Source: an uncultured Lachnobacterium sp. (GTDB taxonomy: Bacteria; Bacillota; Clostridia; Lachnospirales; Lachnospiraceae). From it: 64,000 nucleotides of DNA. A model generated the notes under the pieces. It was not told where the DNA came from. It searched no databases and worked only from the letters and a program-made list of their open reading frames with translations. The position numbers and the translations under genes were made by a program. This document shows, piece after piece, positions 40,956 through 49,401 of this stretch (position 1 is its first letter; each line of letters begins with the position of its first letter). The DNA lies in NCBI GenBank assembly GCA_900550545.1, contig URSS01000002.1:97360-161359 (forward strand), given 5' to 3'.

Positions 40956-42758
40956 TTATTTATTTTTCTTTTCCTTTTCCTTTTCCTTTTTTCCAGTGGA
41001 AATATTATATTTACTTGCATATTCATCAAAGCATTTCAGATAAGCATCATCTTTCATATGACGCACACTTTTTAAATATTCATGCGTGTCAAATTCAGAA
41101 GTCTCTGTCTCAATCATCGCAACCGCTACGTTAGAACAATGCGCCGCAATTCTCTCCAGATTTGTCAGCAGATCATTGAACGCAAATCCCTGCTTATATT
41201 CACACTTTCCTTCACGCAGGCGCGTTACATGGCGATTTTTCAAATCGTTACACAAAATTCCAATCAGCTCACGCAAAGGCTCGATTTTCGATGCCATCTC
41301 CAGATCATCCTCGCAGAACGCATCTACGGTCAAATCTACAATTTCACGAACGGCAGCCTCTAATACTTTGATTTCATTTTTTGCAGAATCTGAAAAGGAA
41401 ATCTTCTTTTCTACAATCTCATTTGCAACCTTGGAAATATTGACTGCATGGTCACCCAGGCGTTCAAAGTCACTGATCGTATGTAAGAACTTCGAAACCT
41501 GCTGGGTCTGTGACATGGACATTTCCTGTCCCGTCAACTGCATCAGATATGTTCCAAGCTTATCTTCGTACTTATCAATCAGATTTTCTTTTTCCTGCAC
41601 TTTATTGTATTTGTCCTGTGAATAATCACTCAATAGAGAAAGCGCACGATTAATATTCTTGCGGGCTTTCTTTGCCATACCATTGACCGCTGTATGGCTC
41701 TGTCCAATTGCCAGTGCCGGATAGGAAAGAAAACGCTCCTCAAGGAGATCAAAATCTGCCTGCTCCTCAAGTTCTTCCGGGTCATCCTTGATCAGACGGA
41801 ACACCAGTTTCTCGATCACATGAATAAACGGTAGCAATACAAGAATTGTTGCCAGACGGAAAACGGTATTCATCATTGCGATCGTTACCGGACGCATTGT
41901 CATATCCATAAATTTAAAATGAACGAATGCATTCACGCTGTAGAATACAATTGACCAGAATATCATTCCAAATAAATCATTCAACAGATAGATCAGCGCT
42001 GTACGCTTACCATTCTTGTTTGTTCCAATGGAAGAAAGAAGTACCGGACAAGCTGCACCAACACCAATACCCATGGTAATTGGGAGTGCTGCTGCAAAAC
42101 TGATACTTCCTGTCATAGACAACGCCTGCAGGATACCTACGGATGCGGAAGCACTCTGCAGTACTGCTGTAAATGCAATACCAACAATAATTCCCATAAA
42201 CGGATTCTCGAACTTTGTCAGCATATTTACAAAATGCGGATTCTCCTTTAATGGGGAAACTGCTCCACTCATTGTCTGCATTCCCACCATAAGTATGGCA
42301 AATCCAAGCATAATATCACCGACATTCTTATAGGTTGTCTTCTTAACGAACATCTTGAACACAATACCGATGATTGCCACAACTGCAGAGATGGTTGCTG
42401 TGGATAGAAGCTGTGCAATACCGCTTGAACCATCAATATAGGACAGACAGAGAATCCATCCTGTCACACTAGTTCCGATATTGGCTCCCATAATAATTCC
42501 AATTGCCTGCGCTACTTTCATCATTCCGGAATTCACAAATCCCACAACCATAACCGTGGTTGCCGAAGATGACTGGATAATTGCTGTAACTACAGTTCCG
42601 AGAAGTACACCCTTGATTGGTGTATTTGTGAGCTTATATAAAACAAGCTCGAGCTTATTTCCTGCCACTTTCTTCAGTCCGTCTCCCATCAGAGACATAC
42701 CAAAAAGAAACAATGCAACTCCGCTTAAAAGTGTCAGGACAATTGTTATGCCACTCAT
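40956..42758 (-). CDS. Na+/Pi cotransporter family protein with PhoU-like tail
   Basis: 600 residues. The N-terminal half has two inverted Na/Pi repeats rich in hydrophobic helices, with the QSSSATTVMVVGFV and QSASASVGILQAL signatures in positions expected for each repeat. The C-terminal 250 residues form a PhoU-like helical domain (ISDFERLGDHAVNISKVAN and LTNLERIAAHCSNVAV). It probably imports phosphate with sodium, or regulates it. The chain ends in a low-complexity KEKEKEKKNK tail caused by a TTTTCC repeat. It is transcribed alone. Confidence 0.92.
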   Translation of the reverse strand: MSGITIVLTLLSGVALFLFGMSLMGDGLKKVAGNKLELVLYKLTNTPIKGVLLGTVVTAIIQSSSATTVMVVGFVNSGMMKVAQAIGIIMGANIGTSVTGWILCLSYIDGSSGIAQLLSTATISAVVAIIGIVFKMFVKKTTYKNVGDIMLGFAILMVGMQTMSGAVSPLKENPHFVNMLTKFENPFMGIIVGIAFTAVLQSASASVGILQALSMTGSISFAAALPITMGIGVGAACPVLLSSIGTNKNGKRTALIYLLNDLFGMIFWSIVFYSVNAFVHFKFMDMTMRPVTIAMMNTVFRLATILVLLPFIHVIEKLVFRLIKDDPEELEEQADFDLLEERFLSYPALAIGQSHTAVNGMAKKARKNINRALSLLSDYSQDKYNKVQEKENLIDKYEDKLGTYLMQLTGQEMSMSQTQQVSKFLHTISDFERLGDHAVNISKVANEIVEKKISFSDSAKNEIKVLEAAVREIVDLTVDAFCEDDLEMASKIEPLRELIGILCNDLKNRHVTRLREGKCEYKQGFAFNDLLTNLERIAAHCSNVAVAMIETETSEFDTHEYLKSVRHMKDDAYLKCFDEYASKYNISTGKKEKEKEKKNK

Positions 42759-42869
42759 ATTTTCTTTTCCTTTGCTCCTGTATAAAAATTTACATGTACG
42801 TTTTATTATAAAACACTTTTCATACTTTTTACAATCACTTTACGGAAATTTTATAAAATAACCTTTCAT

Positions 42870-43814
42870 TTAGCTGAACAAAGAACAGATGGCTTCCCAA
42901 AGTTTTGCAAAGAAATCCGCAATTTTCTGGCCCAGATTTTTATCAGACAACTGACTCTGCAACTGATCTGCCCAGTCCTGTGCCTGATCCTTGATACTGC
43001 TCCAGTCCAGATCAAGGCCTTTTAATTTTTCCATCAAATCGGCAATTTTCTGCTTATCTTCATCTGAGATTTTAATTTCATATTTATCAGCCAGTTCATC
43101 GATTGCATTTTCAATGTCCTCTGCTGAATTCAACTCCCCATTGGCTATTTTTCCTTTCAGATCTGCGATCATAGCTTCAACATCTTCGGAATCACCATCG
43201 ATACTCTGTTCGAGATCGCCTGTTGTAACAAGTTCATCCATAGCGGCATCAACTACATCCTCGTCAAGTGTCTCTCCGGTCATCTTTTCATATGCCTCAA
43301 AAGTTCCCACCAGCGCAGCTGTACCGGATAGCGCAAACGGTCCGGCTACAATAATATTTGCATCGGAAATTCCTGCAGTCGCCAGAGCATTCTTGTACAT
43401 ACCGGCAGTACAGTAATTGATATTGTAAGTAGAGACTTTGATTCCGCTTCCTTTATCAGTCAGTGAAATCAAAACCGATGACAATGCTTTTGTTCCAATC
43501 TGCTTCTTCGGCACATAGGCATCAAGATATTTGTGTTCCTCATCATTGTTGACATAGACAACATCATAATTGTCAAAATCTGCCACATCAATTCCCATAT
43601 AGGCTAAAACCGTATGCTGCTGATCTGCTGTCAGGTCTGCGCCAAGCGCAAGATACGGCTTATCTTCCTGTGTGATTACAACATTGTCACCCTCTTCTGT
43701 GACCTGTGTCTCCTCACTGGCATATACGTTATGTGTTACAGTACTTACGGTTCCAGTCATCATTGCCGCTACCAGAATTAATGCCAGCACCTGTTTACAA
43801 TGTCTATTTTTCAT
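42870..43814 (-). CDS. Secreted DUF1002 family protein
   Basis: 314 residues. A signal peptide (MKNRHCKQVLALILVAAMM, cleavage near VYASEE) leads into the DUF1002 domain: YLALGADLTADQQHTVLAYMGI, then SSVLISLTDKGSGIKVSTYN and VAGPFALSGTAALVGTFEAYE. The C-terminal 120 residues are charged and helical, ending in a hydrophobic IADFFAKLWEAICSLF tail that may touch the membrane. Function of the family is unknown; it is a Firmicute envelope protein. AAAAGGAGAGAAAACA precedes the ATG. Confidence 0.88.
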   Translation of the reverse strand: MKNRHCKQVLALILVAAMMTGTVSTVTHNVYASEETQVTEEGDNVVITQEDKPYLALGADLTADQQHTVLAYMGIDVADFDNYDVVYVNNDEEHKYLDAYVPKKQIGTKALSSVLISLTDKGSGIKVSTYNINYCTAGMYKNALATAGISDANIIVAGPFALSGTAALVGTFEAYEKMTGETLDEDVVDAAMDELVTTGDLEQSIDGDSEDVEAMIADLKGKIANGELNSAEDIENAIDELADKYEIKISDEDKQKIADLMEKLKGLDLDWSSIKDQAQDWADQLQSQLSDKNLGQKIADFFAKLWEAICSLFS

Positions 43815-43837
43815 TGTTTTCTCTCCTTTTTCTTACT

Positions 43838-44860
43838 CTATTCCAGAATATACTCCATCTCAAATGTATTCTCTTTGCTGTGCACCTTTGCTTTTGCGCC
43901 ACAGATTATTGGCATCATCGGTGACAAATGTCCGATATCAAGATCCATGATCACCGGCACATTGTACTCTGCAAGAAGTGCCAGAACTGCTTCATAATGA
44001 TCGATTCCAAACATTTCTTCCCCAAAGCAAAGCGGTCTTCCAATCAGAAAGCCTTTTACATATGAAAACCATCCGGCATTTTTCATCTGCCAGATTGCAC
44101 GCCGGATTGACATAATATTCAAATCGCAGGATTCTAAAAACCAGATAAATCCATCCTCCTCATAACGTGCATTAAAATCTTTTACGCGGTCAAAACGTGT
44201 GCCCAGCAGATTTACCAGACAATCCATGCATCCTCCAATCAGACGGCCTTCTATTGTAATTTCCCGATCTGGAAATCGCCGGATCACAGTATGTTCTGTT
44301 ACATTATACGGTGCAAGTGGATGTTCCTCATCTTTTAAACTTTCCCGCTCCCATTTGTCATAATTATGCACACGATTGATTTTCCCCCGCAACAGATCAA
44401 ATGCATCCTTTACGGACGGATGCCACGGTTCCATACCAAATGCCGAAACACAAGGGCCATAAATTGCTGCCGTATCACACAAAACAGTTGACAAAAATGT
44501 GAAATTCGTATTATCAGAAAAACCCATATACCACTTTGGTTTTGTCTCTTTTATTTTTGCGAAATCGATATAGGGAACGACTTCACACATCAATTCTCCT
44601 CCACCACAGGAAATAAGGATGTCGGAGCCATCATCCACATATGCCTCGTTTAACTCTGCCCCACAAAGTTCCGGCTTGTTGCTGATTCCCACCCCCTGCT
44701 CCACCAGGCAGTTTGGCCCGATCTCTGTTTGAAATCCCATCGTATGGAAATTCATTAATGCATTTTGAAATGCGGTATAGTAAGGCTCTGTCGCACATCC
44801 AAATGAAGGTGCAACAAAGCCGATTGTTCCATTGTCTTTTAAAAATTCTGGATATCTCAT
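43838..44860 (-). CDS. S66 family peptidase (LD-carboxypeptidase/MccF type)
   Basis: 340-residue serine peptidase of family S66. It opens GTIGFVAPSFGC, and the nucleophile Ser is in WYMGFSDNTNFTF. The catalytic Glu is in WFLESCDLN and the His in DLDIGHLSPMMPI. Members either trim tetrapeptides of peptidoglycan (LdcA) or detoxify microcin C-like compounds (MccF); the longer loop region and the GFSDNT motif fit either. It follows on the same strand as DUF1002, with a short gap. Confidence 0.88.
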   Translation of the reverse strand: MRYPEFLKDNGTIGFVAPSFGCATEPYYTAFQNALMNFHTMGFQTEIGPNCLVEQGVGISNKPELCGAELNEAYVDDGSDILISCGGGELMCEVVPYIDFAKIKETKPKWYMGFSDNTNFTFLSTVLCDTAAIYGPCVSAFGMEPWHPSVKDAFDLLRGKINRVHNYDKWERESLKDEEHPLAPYNVTEHTVIRRFPDREITIEGRLIGGCMDCLVNLLGTRFDRVKDFNARYEEDGFIWFLESCDLNIMSIRRAIWQMKNAGWFSYVKGFLIGRPLCFGEEMFGIDHYEAVLALLAEYNVPVIMDLDIGHLSPMMPIICGAKAKVHSKENTFEMEYILE

Positions 44861-44932
44861 GCCAGACCTCCTTTTTTCATTCTTTCAGTATAATGCAGAA
44901 ATTTTATCAATGCAAGACATCCCTATAAAGCT

Positions 44933-44963
44933 AAAAACCGACGTACAATTTTGCACGCCGGTC
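44933..44963. terminator. Terminator between the 95-residue gene and the S66 peptidase gene
   Basis: ACCGGCGT and ACGTCGGT pair with one wobble on the minus strand, with TTTTTAG after them; the plus strand also has an A/T flank. It ends the small gene at 44976-45263. Confidence 0.72.
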
Positions 44964-44975
44964 CATTTTCATTTT

Positions 44976-45263
44976 TTATGAGCAACAGCTCTGATATTTC
45001 ATCTTCTGTCGGGAATATCTGACATACGCCTTTATATTTTTCCAAAAAGAGGTCTCCTTGTGATAATTAAATGCAGTATCATATAAAATTCCCTGTCGAT
45101 TGCACCAGGTATAGATATCGTTAAGTCCCAGCCGCTCGATGGTACGGATATTATTCATAAAAGTCTCTATCTTCGACAGATCCTGTTCGCTTTTAATATA
45201 CAGATGAAATATTGTATTCGGACACTCGATTAATATCTGTCCTCCTGCCTTTTCCAATATCAT
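44976..45263 (-). CDS. Uncharacterised 95-residue protein
   Basis: Soluble small protein, MILEKAGGQILIECPNTIF, with a predicted beta hairpin then helices and a basic C-terminus (YVRYSRQKMKYQSCCS). I do not recognise the family. AAGGGGAGGTAATG gives the ATG only a two-base spacing from GGAGG; a TTG two codons later (45257) has better spacing and may be the true start. It lies on the same strand between the radical SAM and S66 genes and has its own terminator. Confidence 0.6.
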   Translation of the reverse strand: MILEKAGGQILIECPNTIFHLYIKSEQDLSKIETFMNNIRTIERLGLNDIYTWCNRQGILYDTAFNYHKETSFWKNIKAYVRYSRQKMKYQSCCS

Positions 45264-45334
45264 TACCTCCCCTTTTATTTATGATACTATAGTACTACAT
45301 TCCGACATAAAAAACCACTTATTTTTTCCTTTTT

Positions 45335-46309
45335 CTACTCTTTTTTTACAGGCGCAAGAACTCCCTCCCCACTCCCAAAATCCGGGATAAAACTTTCTTC
45401 TGCAACATCGGTTTCCTGTATAAAGGCATTCTCCACACCAATGTCCAATGCGTAATCTATGTACTTCATATAAGAATGCTTTGAAACCCTGCAATTCAAC
45501 TTCGGAAAATCCGAAATTTCATTTAATGGCGTATACTGACTCATCATACTTAAGTATATCTGGTTTCCATATGTTTCATGCAAATAGAGAACAATCTTTT
45601 TTGCATCCGCCAGACTTCCCGGTAGCAAAAGCTGTCTTACGATCACACCTTTTGTCATGACGGCACCTTCAACGGCTTCCACCGGCACTTTTTCTTTTCT
45701 GGCCGGATTCTCCCACTGAAAAACCGGTTTTGGCTGCTGCCTTACCATCTCGGCAATGGCAGCTTTGGCCATTTTGGGATAATCTTCCGCCTTCGAATAT
45801 GCTTTAGCAAGCTGCGCTGACATATATTTAAAATCCGGAAGATAAATATCCACAATGCCCTCAAGCATTTTTAATGTATCTACTTTTTCATAGCTTCCCG
45901 TATTATAAACTATCGGAAGCCGAAGTCCCTGCATCCGGGCAGATTCCACTCCTTCTATAATATGTGGAAGAAACTGCCCCGGTGTTACAAGATTGATATT
46001 ATTTGCCTTTTGTTCCTGTAATTCCAGGAAAATTTCTGCCAGCCGTTGTGGAGATATATCAATACCTGCACTTCCCTGTGCAATTGGTTCATTCTGGCAA
46101 AATACACAGTGCAACGCACAACCGCTGAAGAAAACCGCACCGGAACCATTGATTCCGCTGATGCATGGTTCTTCCCAATGATGCAGTGCTGCCCGCGCCA
46201 CCCGCAGCTGGCTGGTGACGCCGCACACGCCAATCTGATTATGATTTCTGTCTGCTCCACAGTTTCTTGGACATAATGTGCATTTATTGTATAAATTTTG
46301 ATTTTTCAT
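45335..46309 (-). CDS. Radical SAM protein, PflA-like (COG1313)
   Basis: 324 residues. An N-terminal Cys group (CTLCPRNCGADR and GVCG) precedes the radical SAM triad C-x3-C-x2-C in FFSGCALHCVFCQN. The length and the N-terminal Cys domain match the COG1313 branch, homologous to pyruvate formate-lyase activase but of unresolved function, not a true PflA. No glycyl-radical enzyme is adjacent. It is transcribed divergently from the PPi-PFK gene. Confidence 0.88.
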   Translation of the reverse strand: MKNQNLYNKCTLCPRNCGADRNHNQIGVCGVTSQLRVARAALHHWEEPCISGINGSGAVFFSGCALHCVFCQNEPIAQGSAGIDISPQRLAEIFLELQEQKANNINLVTPGQFLPHIIEGVESARMQGLRLPIVYNTGSYEKVDTLKMLEGIVDIYLPDFKYMSAQLAKAYSKAEDYPKMAKAAIAEMVRQQPKPVFQWENPARKEKVPVEAVEGAVMTKGVIVRQLLLPGSLADAKKIVLYLHETYGNQIYLSMMSQYTPLNEISDFPKLNCRVSKHSYMKYIDYALDIGVENAFIQETDVAEESFIPDFGSGEGVLAPVKKE

Positions 46310-46318
46310 ATGTACCTC

Positions 46319-46347
46319 TTGCGATTCCTTTCCAAAACCTCTACAAT
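46319..46347 (+). promoter_or_regulatory. Promoter of the phosphofructokinase gene
   Basis: TTGCGA (46319-46324) and TACAAT (46342-46347) with a 17-bp spacer, 50 bases before the PFK start codon. Confidence 0.65.
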
Positions 46348-46396
46348 GGGGATATCAAAAACAATGGTTGCATACCATAGAATAAGGAGTATAACT

Positions 46397-47641
46397 ATGA
46401 ATCAGTCAAACTGTATGGTCGCCCAGTCCGGTGGACCAACCTCAGCGATCAATGCCAGTCTCGCAGGAGTCATCTCCGGTGTTACCAAATCCGGAAAATA
46501 TGACATCTGCTACGGAGCGATCAACGGAATCCTCGGCATCCTGAATGAAAACTATCTCAATCTTTCGGAATCTGTTGAAAATGAGGAAAAACTAGCCCGG
46601 CTTATGCGGACACCTGCCATGTATCTTGGTTCCTGCCGTCACAAGCTGCCGAACTATAAGGATGACGATTCTCCTTATGTATTTATTTTTAATCAGTTTG
46701 CCAAACTTAATATTAAAGCATTTTTCTATATCGGTGGCAATGATTCCATGGACACCGTACTTAAATTATCGGATTATGCAGCAAAAATCAATAGCGACAT
46801 TCGTATTATCGGTATTCCAAAGACAATTGACAACGATCTTTGCATGATCGATCATACCCCTGGCTTTGGTTCCGCTGCAAAATATATTGCATCTACTATG
46901 CTTGAAGTCGCACATGATACATTTATCTACGCTGTAAAAAGCGTAACAATTGTCGAGATTATGGGACGCGATGCCGGATGGCTTACTGCTGCGAGTGCAC
47001 TTGCAAGAAATGAATACAATACTGCTCCGCATTTTATCTATCTTCCGGAAGTTGCATTCAACAAAGAGAATTTCTTAAATGACATCCGTGAAAAATTAAA
47101 AACTTTAAATAATGTAATCGTAGCTGTTTCAGAGGGCATCCGTGACGAAAACGGTGATTACATTACCGCTTCCAAAGCTGTGGCAGATCAGTTTGGGCAT
47201 CAACAGCTGTCCGGAGCTGGCAAAGCTCTCGAGTTTTTAGTAAAAGAAAATATCGGTGTAAAAGTACGTTCTGTAGAAGTCAATGTTCTTCAGCGCTGTG
47301 CTGCACATATAGCTTCCAAAACCGATTTGGCTGAAGCTTTCGCTTTGGGCGAGAAAGCGGTATCTCTCGCCGAGGAAGGTGAGACTGCCACGATGGTCAC
47401 TCTGACTCGTACTTCCAACACCCCATACACTGTCACTTACGGGCATGCACCAATCCGTGGCATTGCAAATGAAGCCAAATCCATTCCGCGTGAATGGATC
47501 AACGAGACTGGAAATGATATCATGCCACAGTTACAGGAATATCTGCTCCCTCTCATTCAGGGAGAAGTCACCAATGAATACAAAGATGGCGTACCGGTCT
47601 ATATGCCGGTTTCACATTTAAAGCCTAAGATAAAGGAGTAA
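46397..47641 (+). CDS. 6-phosphofructokinase, PPi-type
   Basis: 414-residue enzyme phosphorylating fructose 6-phosphate in glycolysis. GGNDSMDT replaces the ATP-type GGDGS, and PKTIDND is present; both indicate use of pyrophosphate as the phosphate donor, which also makes the step reversible. The start at 46397 (MNQSNCMVAQSGGPTSAIN) follows AAGGAGTATAACT; an earlier in-frame ATG at 46298 lies inside the divergent promoter. The L,D-transpeptidase gene starts four bases after its stop, so the two are co-transcribed. Confidence 0.92.
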   Translation: MNQSNCMVAQSGGPTSAINASLAGVISGVTKSGKYDICYGAINGILGILNENYLNLSESVENEEKLARLMRTPAMYLGSCRHKLPNYKDDDSPYVFIFNQFAKLNIKAFFYIGGNDSMDTVLKLSDYAAKINSDIRIIGIPKTIDNDLCMIDHTPGFGSAAKYIASTMLEVAHDTFIYAVKSVTIVEIMGRDAGWLTAASALARNEYNTAPHFIYLPEVAFNKENFLNDIREKLKTLNNVIVAVSEGIRDENGDYITASKAVADQFGHQQLSGAGKALEFLVKENIGVKVRSVEVNVLQRCAAHIASKTDLAEAFALGEKAVSLAEEGETATMVTLTRTSNTPYTVTYGHAPIRGIANEAKSIPREWINETGNDIMPQLQEYLLPLIQGEVTNEYKDGVPVYMPVSHLKPKIKE

Positions 47642-47644
47642 TCT

Positions 47645-49132
47645 ATGGCAGCAAAACCAACCGAATTATCCAAAAGAAAAAAGAAACGCAAAGCGCGCGG
47701 AGTCGCCCTTGCGTCACTCACCGGAGCCGGTATTGCGCTGATTGGCGTATATGTCGGCTTTGGCATTTATTACAACAACCATTATTTTCCACATACAACG
47801 ATTGGTGATATCCCATGCGGAAATCAAACCGCAAACTATGTGGAATCCCAAAATATAGATAACGCATCCGACTATCTGCTGACACTCTATGATCGAAAAG
47901 GAACCAAATTTCATCTGGCAGGTATGGATTTTTCCTATGCCTATGATGCTACCGGCGAAGAGGCCTCTATCCTCTCCCACCAGAACGGCTTTCTGTGGCC
48001 TGTAGAAATTTTCCGTAAACATCCATATGAGCTTGACCGTTCTTTTACCTATGATAGCAGCAAGCTTCAGGAACTGATCGATGCTATGGAAATCTTTCAG
48101 GAAGATTACATCGTGAATCCACAGAATGCTTATATTGACATTACCGATGATACATACAAAGTGGTAAATGAAGTAGAAGGAAATGCTCCGATCAAAGAAA
48201 ATGTGACAGAAGAAATCACGACAGCAATCAACGAACAGAAAACAAAATTGACACTCTCCGACAATTGTTATCAAAAACCGGAGATCACCGCAAACGACAA
48301 AACGATCACGAATCTCAAAGCCCAGATTGATGCTTACACCGCAGCTACCATTCACTATACGATCGATGGCGCAGATGCAAACCTTGATTCTTCCAGGATT
48401 TTGCAGATGTTAAATATCAGCAAAGACGGCAAAGTTTCCATCAACGAAGACAAGGTTACCTCTTTTGTGCAGCATCTTGCCAGCACCTATAATACATACG
48501 GTGACGTACGTGATTTTAAAACCTCCAAAGGAGATACCGTAAAAATCGGCGGTGGCGATTATGGCTGGGGCATCAATAAGGCAAAAGAAAAAGAAGAAAT
48601 CCTAAAAGATCTCAAAAACGGAAAACCGGTAGAACGAGAACCTGTTTATGAGCAGACGGCTATCCAAAGCGGAACCGATGATATCGGAGACACCTATATC
48701 GAATTGGATTACACGAACCAACATATGTGGTTCTACAAAAAAGGAAAACTTGTCTTAGAATCCGATTTCGTATCCGGTAACCTCAATCGCAACAATGGTT
48801 CACCGGATGGTGTATTTAAAATCGTCTATCGTCAGAAAGATGCTACACTCGTCGGTGAAAACTATGCTTCCAATGTAAATTATTTCATGCCATTTGCATA
48901 CAATGTCGGACTGCATGATGCAAGCTGGCGCAGCACATTTGGCGGAGAAATATACAAAACAAGCGGTTCTCACGGTTGTATCAATCTTCCGGAAAAAATT
49001 GCAAAAAAACTTTATGATAAAGTAGACGTCGGCACTCCAGTCATTGCTTTCTACCGTGAAAAAGTAACACTCACTGCAGAGAACGCAAGAATTTCCAATG
49101 CCTATTCCTACAAAGATCCTGACAAAGAATAG
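47645..49132 (+). CDS. L,D-transpeptidase (YkuD) with N-terminal membrane anchor
   Basis: 495 residues. A Lys/Arg-rich N-terminus and one membrane helix (VALASLTGAGIALIGVYVGF) anchor it outside the cell. Residues of about 60-330 match the peptidoglycan-binding-type PF12229 repeats that precede YkuD. The catalytic domain ends with the Cys motif SGSHGCINLP near residue 445, plus the upstream His in NVGLHDASWR. It makes 3-3 peptidoglycan cross-links or attaches proteins. It follows the PFK gene by four bases. Confidence 0.92.
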   Translation: MAAKPTELSKRKKKRKARGVALASLTGAGIALIGVYVGFGIYYNNHYFPHTTIGDIPCGNQTANYVESQNIDNASDYLLTLYDRKGTKFHLAGMDFSYAYDATGEEASILSHQNGFLWPVEIFRKHPYELDRSFTYDSSKLQELIDAMEIFQEDYIVNPQNAYIDITDDTYKVVNEVEGNAPIKENVTEEITTAINEQKTKLTLSDNCYQKPEITANDKTITNLKAQIDAYTAATIHYTIDGADANLDSSRILQMLNISKDGKVSINEDKVTSFVQHLASTYNTYGDVRDFKTSKGDTVKIGGGDYGWGINKAKEKEEILKDLKNGKPVEREPVYEQTAIQSGTDDIGDTYIELDYTNQHMWFYKKGKLVLESDFVSGNLNRNNGSPDGVFKIVYRQKDATLVGENYASNVNYFMPFAYNVGLHDASWRSTFGGEIYKTSGSHGCINLPEKIAKKLYDKVDVGTPVIAFYREKVTLTAENARISNAYSYKDPDKE

Positions 49133-49168
49133 AGCATAGGAAATTTCACTGGAATTTCCTAATACAGC

Positions 49169-49216
49169 AAAAATGTCATAAGGAGCTCTTCCAAAAGGAC
49201 TCCTTATGACATTTTT
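49169..49216. terminator. Long bidirectional terminator after the L,D-transpeptidase gene
   Basis: AAAAATGTCATAAGGAG and CTCCTTATGACATTTTT are a perfect 17-bp inverted repeat with a 14-base loop. A further TAGGAAATT/AATTTCCTA stem lies upstream (49137-49161). It serves the plus-strand operon and also abuts the MATE remnant. Confidence 0.9.
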
Positions 49217-49329
49217 CATCTCAAAAACTGCTCAATCATGAGTGGAATGATCAACCGGCGTAAATCCATATTGGAAAACGTCAGATGATCCCACTCAATT
49301 TTTGATTTATCATACAATTGTACTTTCAT
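49216..49329 (-). pseudogene. N-terminal remnant of a MATE efflux protein
   Basis: From ATG 49329 the frame gives 37 codons ending LTFSNMDLRRLIIPLMIEQF-LR-stop. TFSN-x-DL-x-x-LIIPL-x-IEQFL is the usual opening of MATE family multidrug exporters. The remaining 400 or more residues are gone and the frame ends at the terminator. Only the first segment of a former transporter gene is left, downstream of a multidrug-type ABC pair. Confidence 0.62.
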
Positions 49330-49401
49330 CGATAAATTCACTCCATGTTTATTTCCCGCAACCGATTCGGTGATTCCGGAACAATGCATTACTTACTTAT
49401 T

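Noticed and set aside
40980..41000. TTTTCC tandem repeat as a phase-variable tract
   Set aside because: It encodes the Lys/Glu tail at the very end of the Na/Pi transporter; slippage by a six-base unit would keep the frame and change only the tail length.
45335..46309. True pyruvate formate-lyase activase (pflA)
   Set aside because: Length and the N-terminal Cys domain fit the COG1313 branch, and no glycyl-radical enzyme gene is adjacent.
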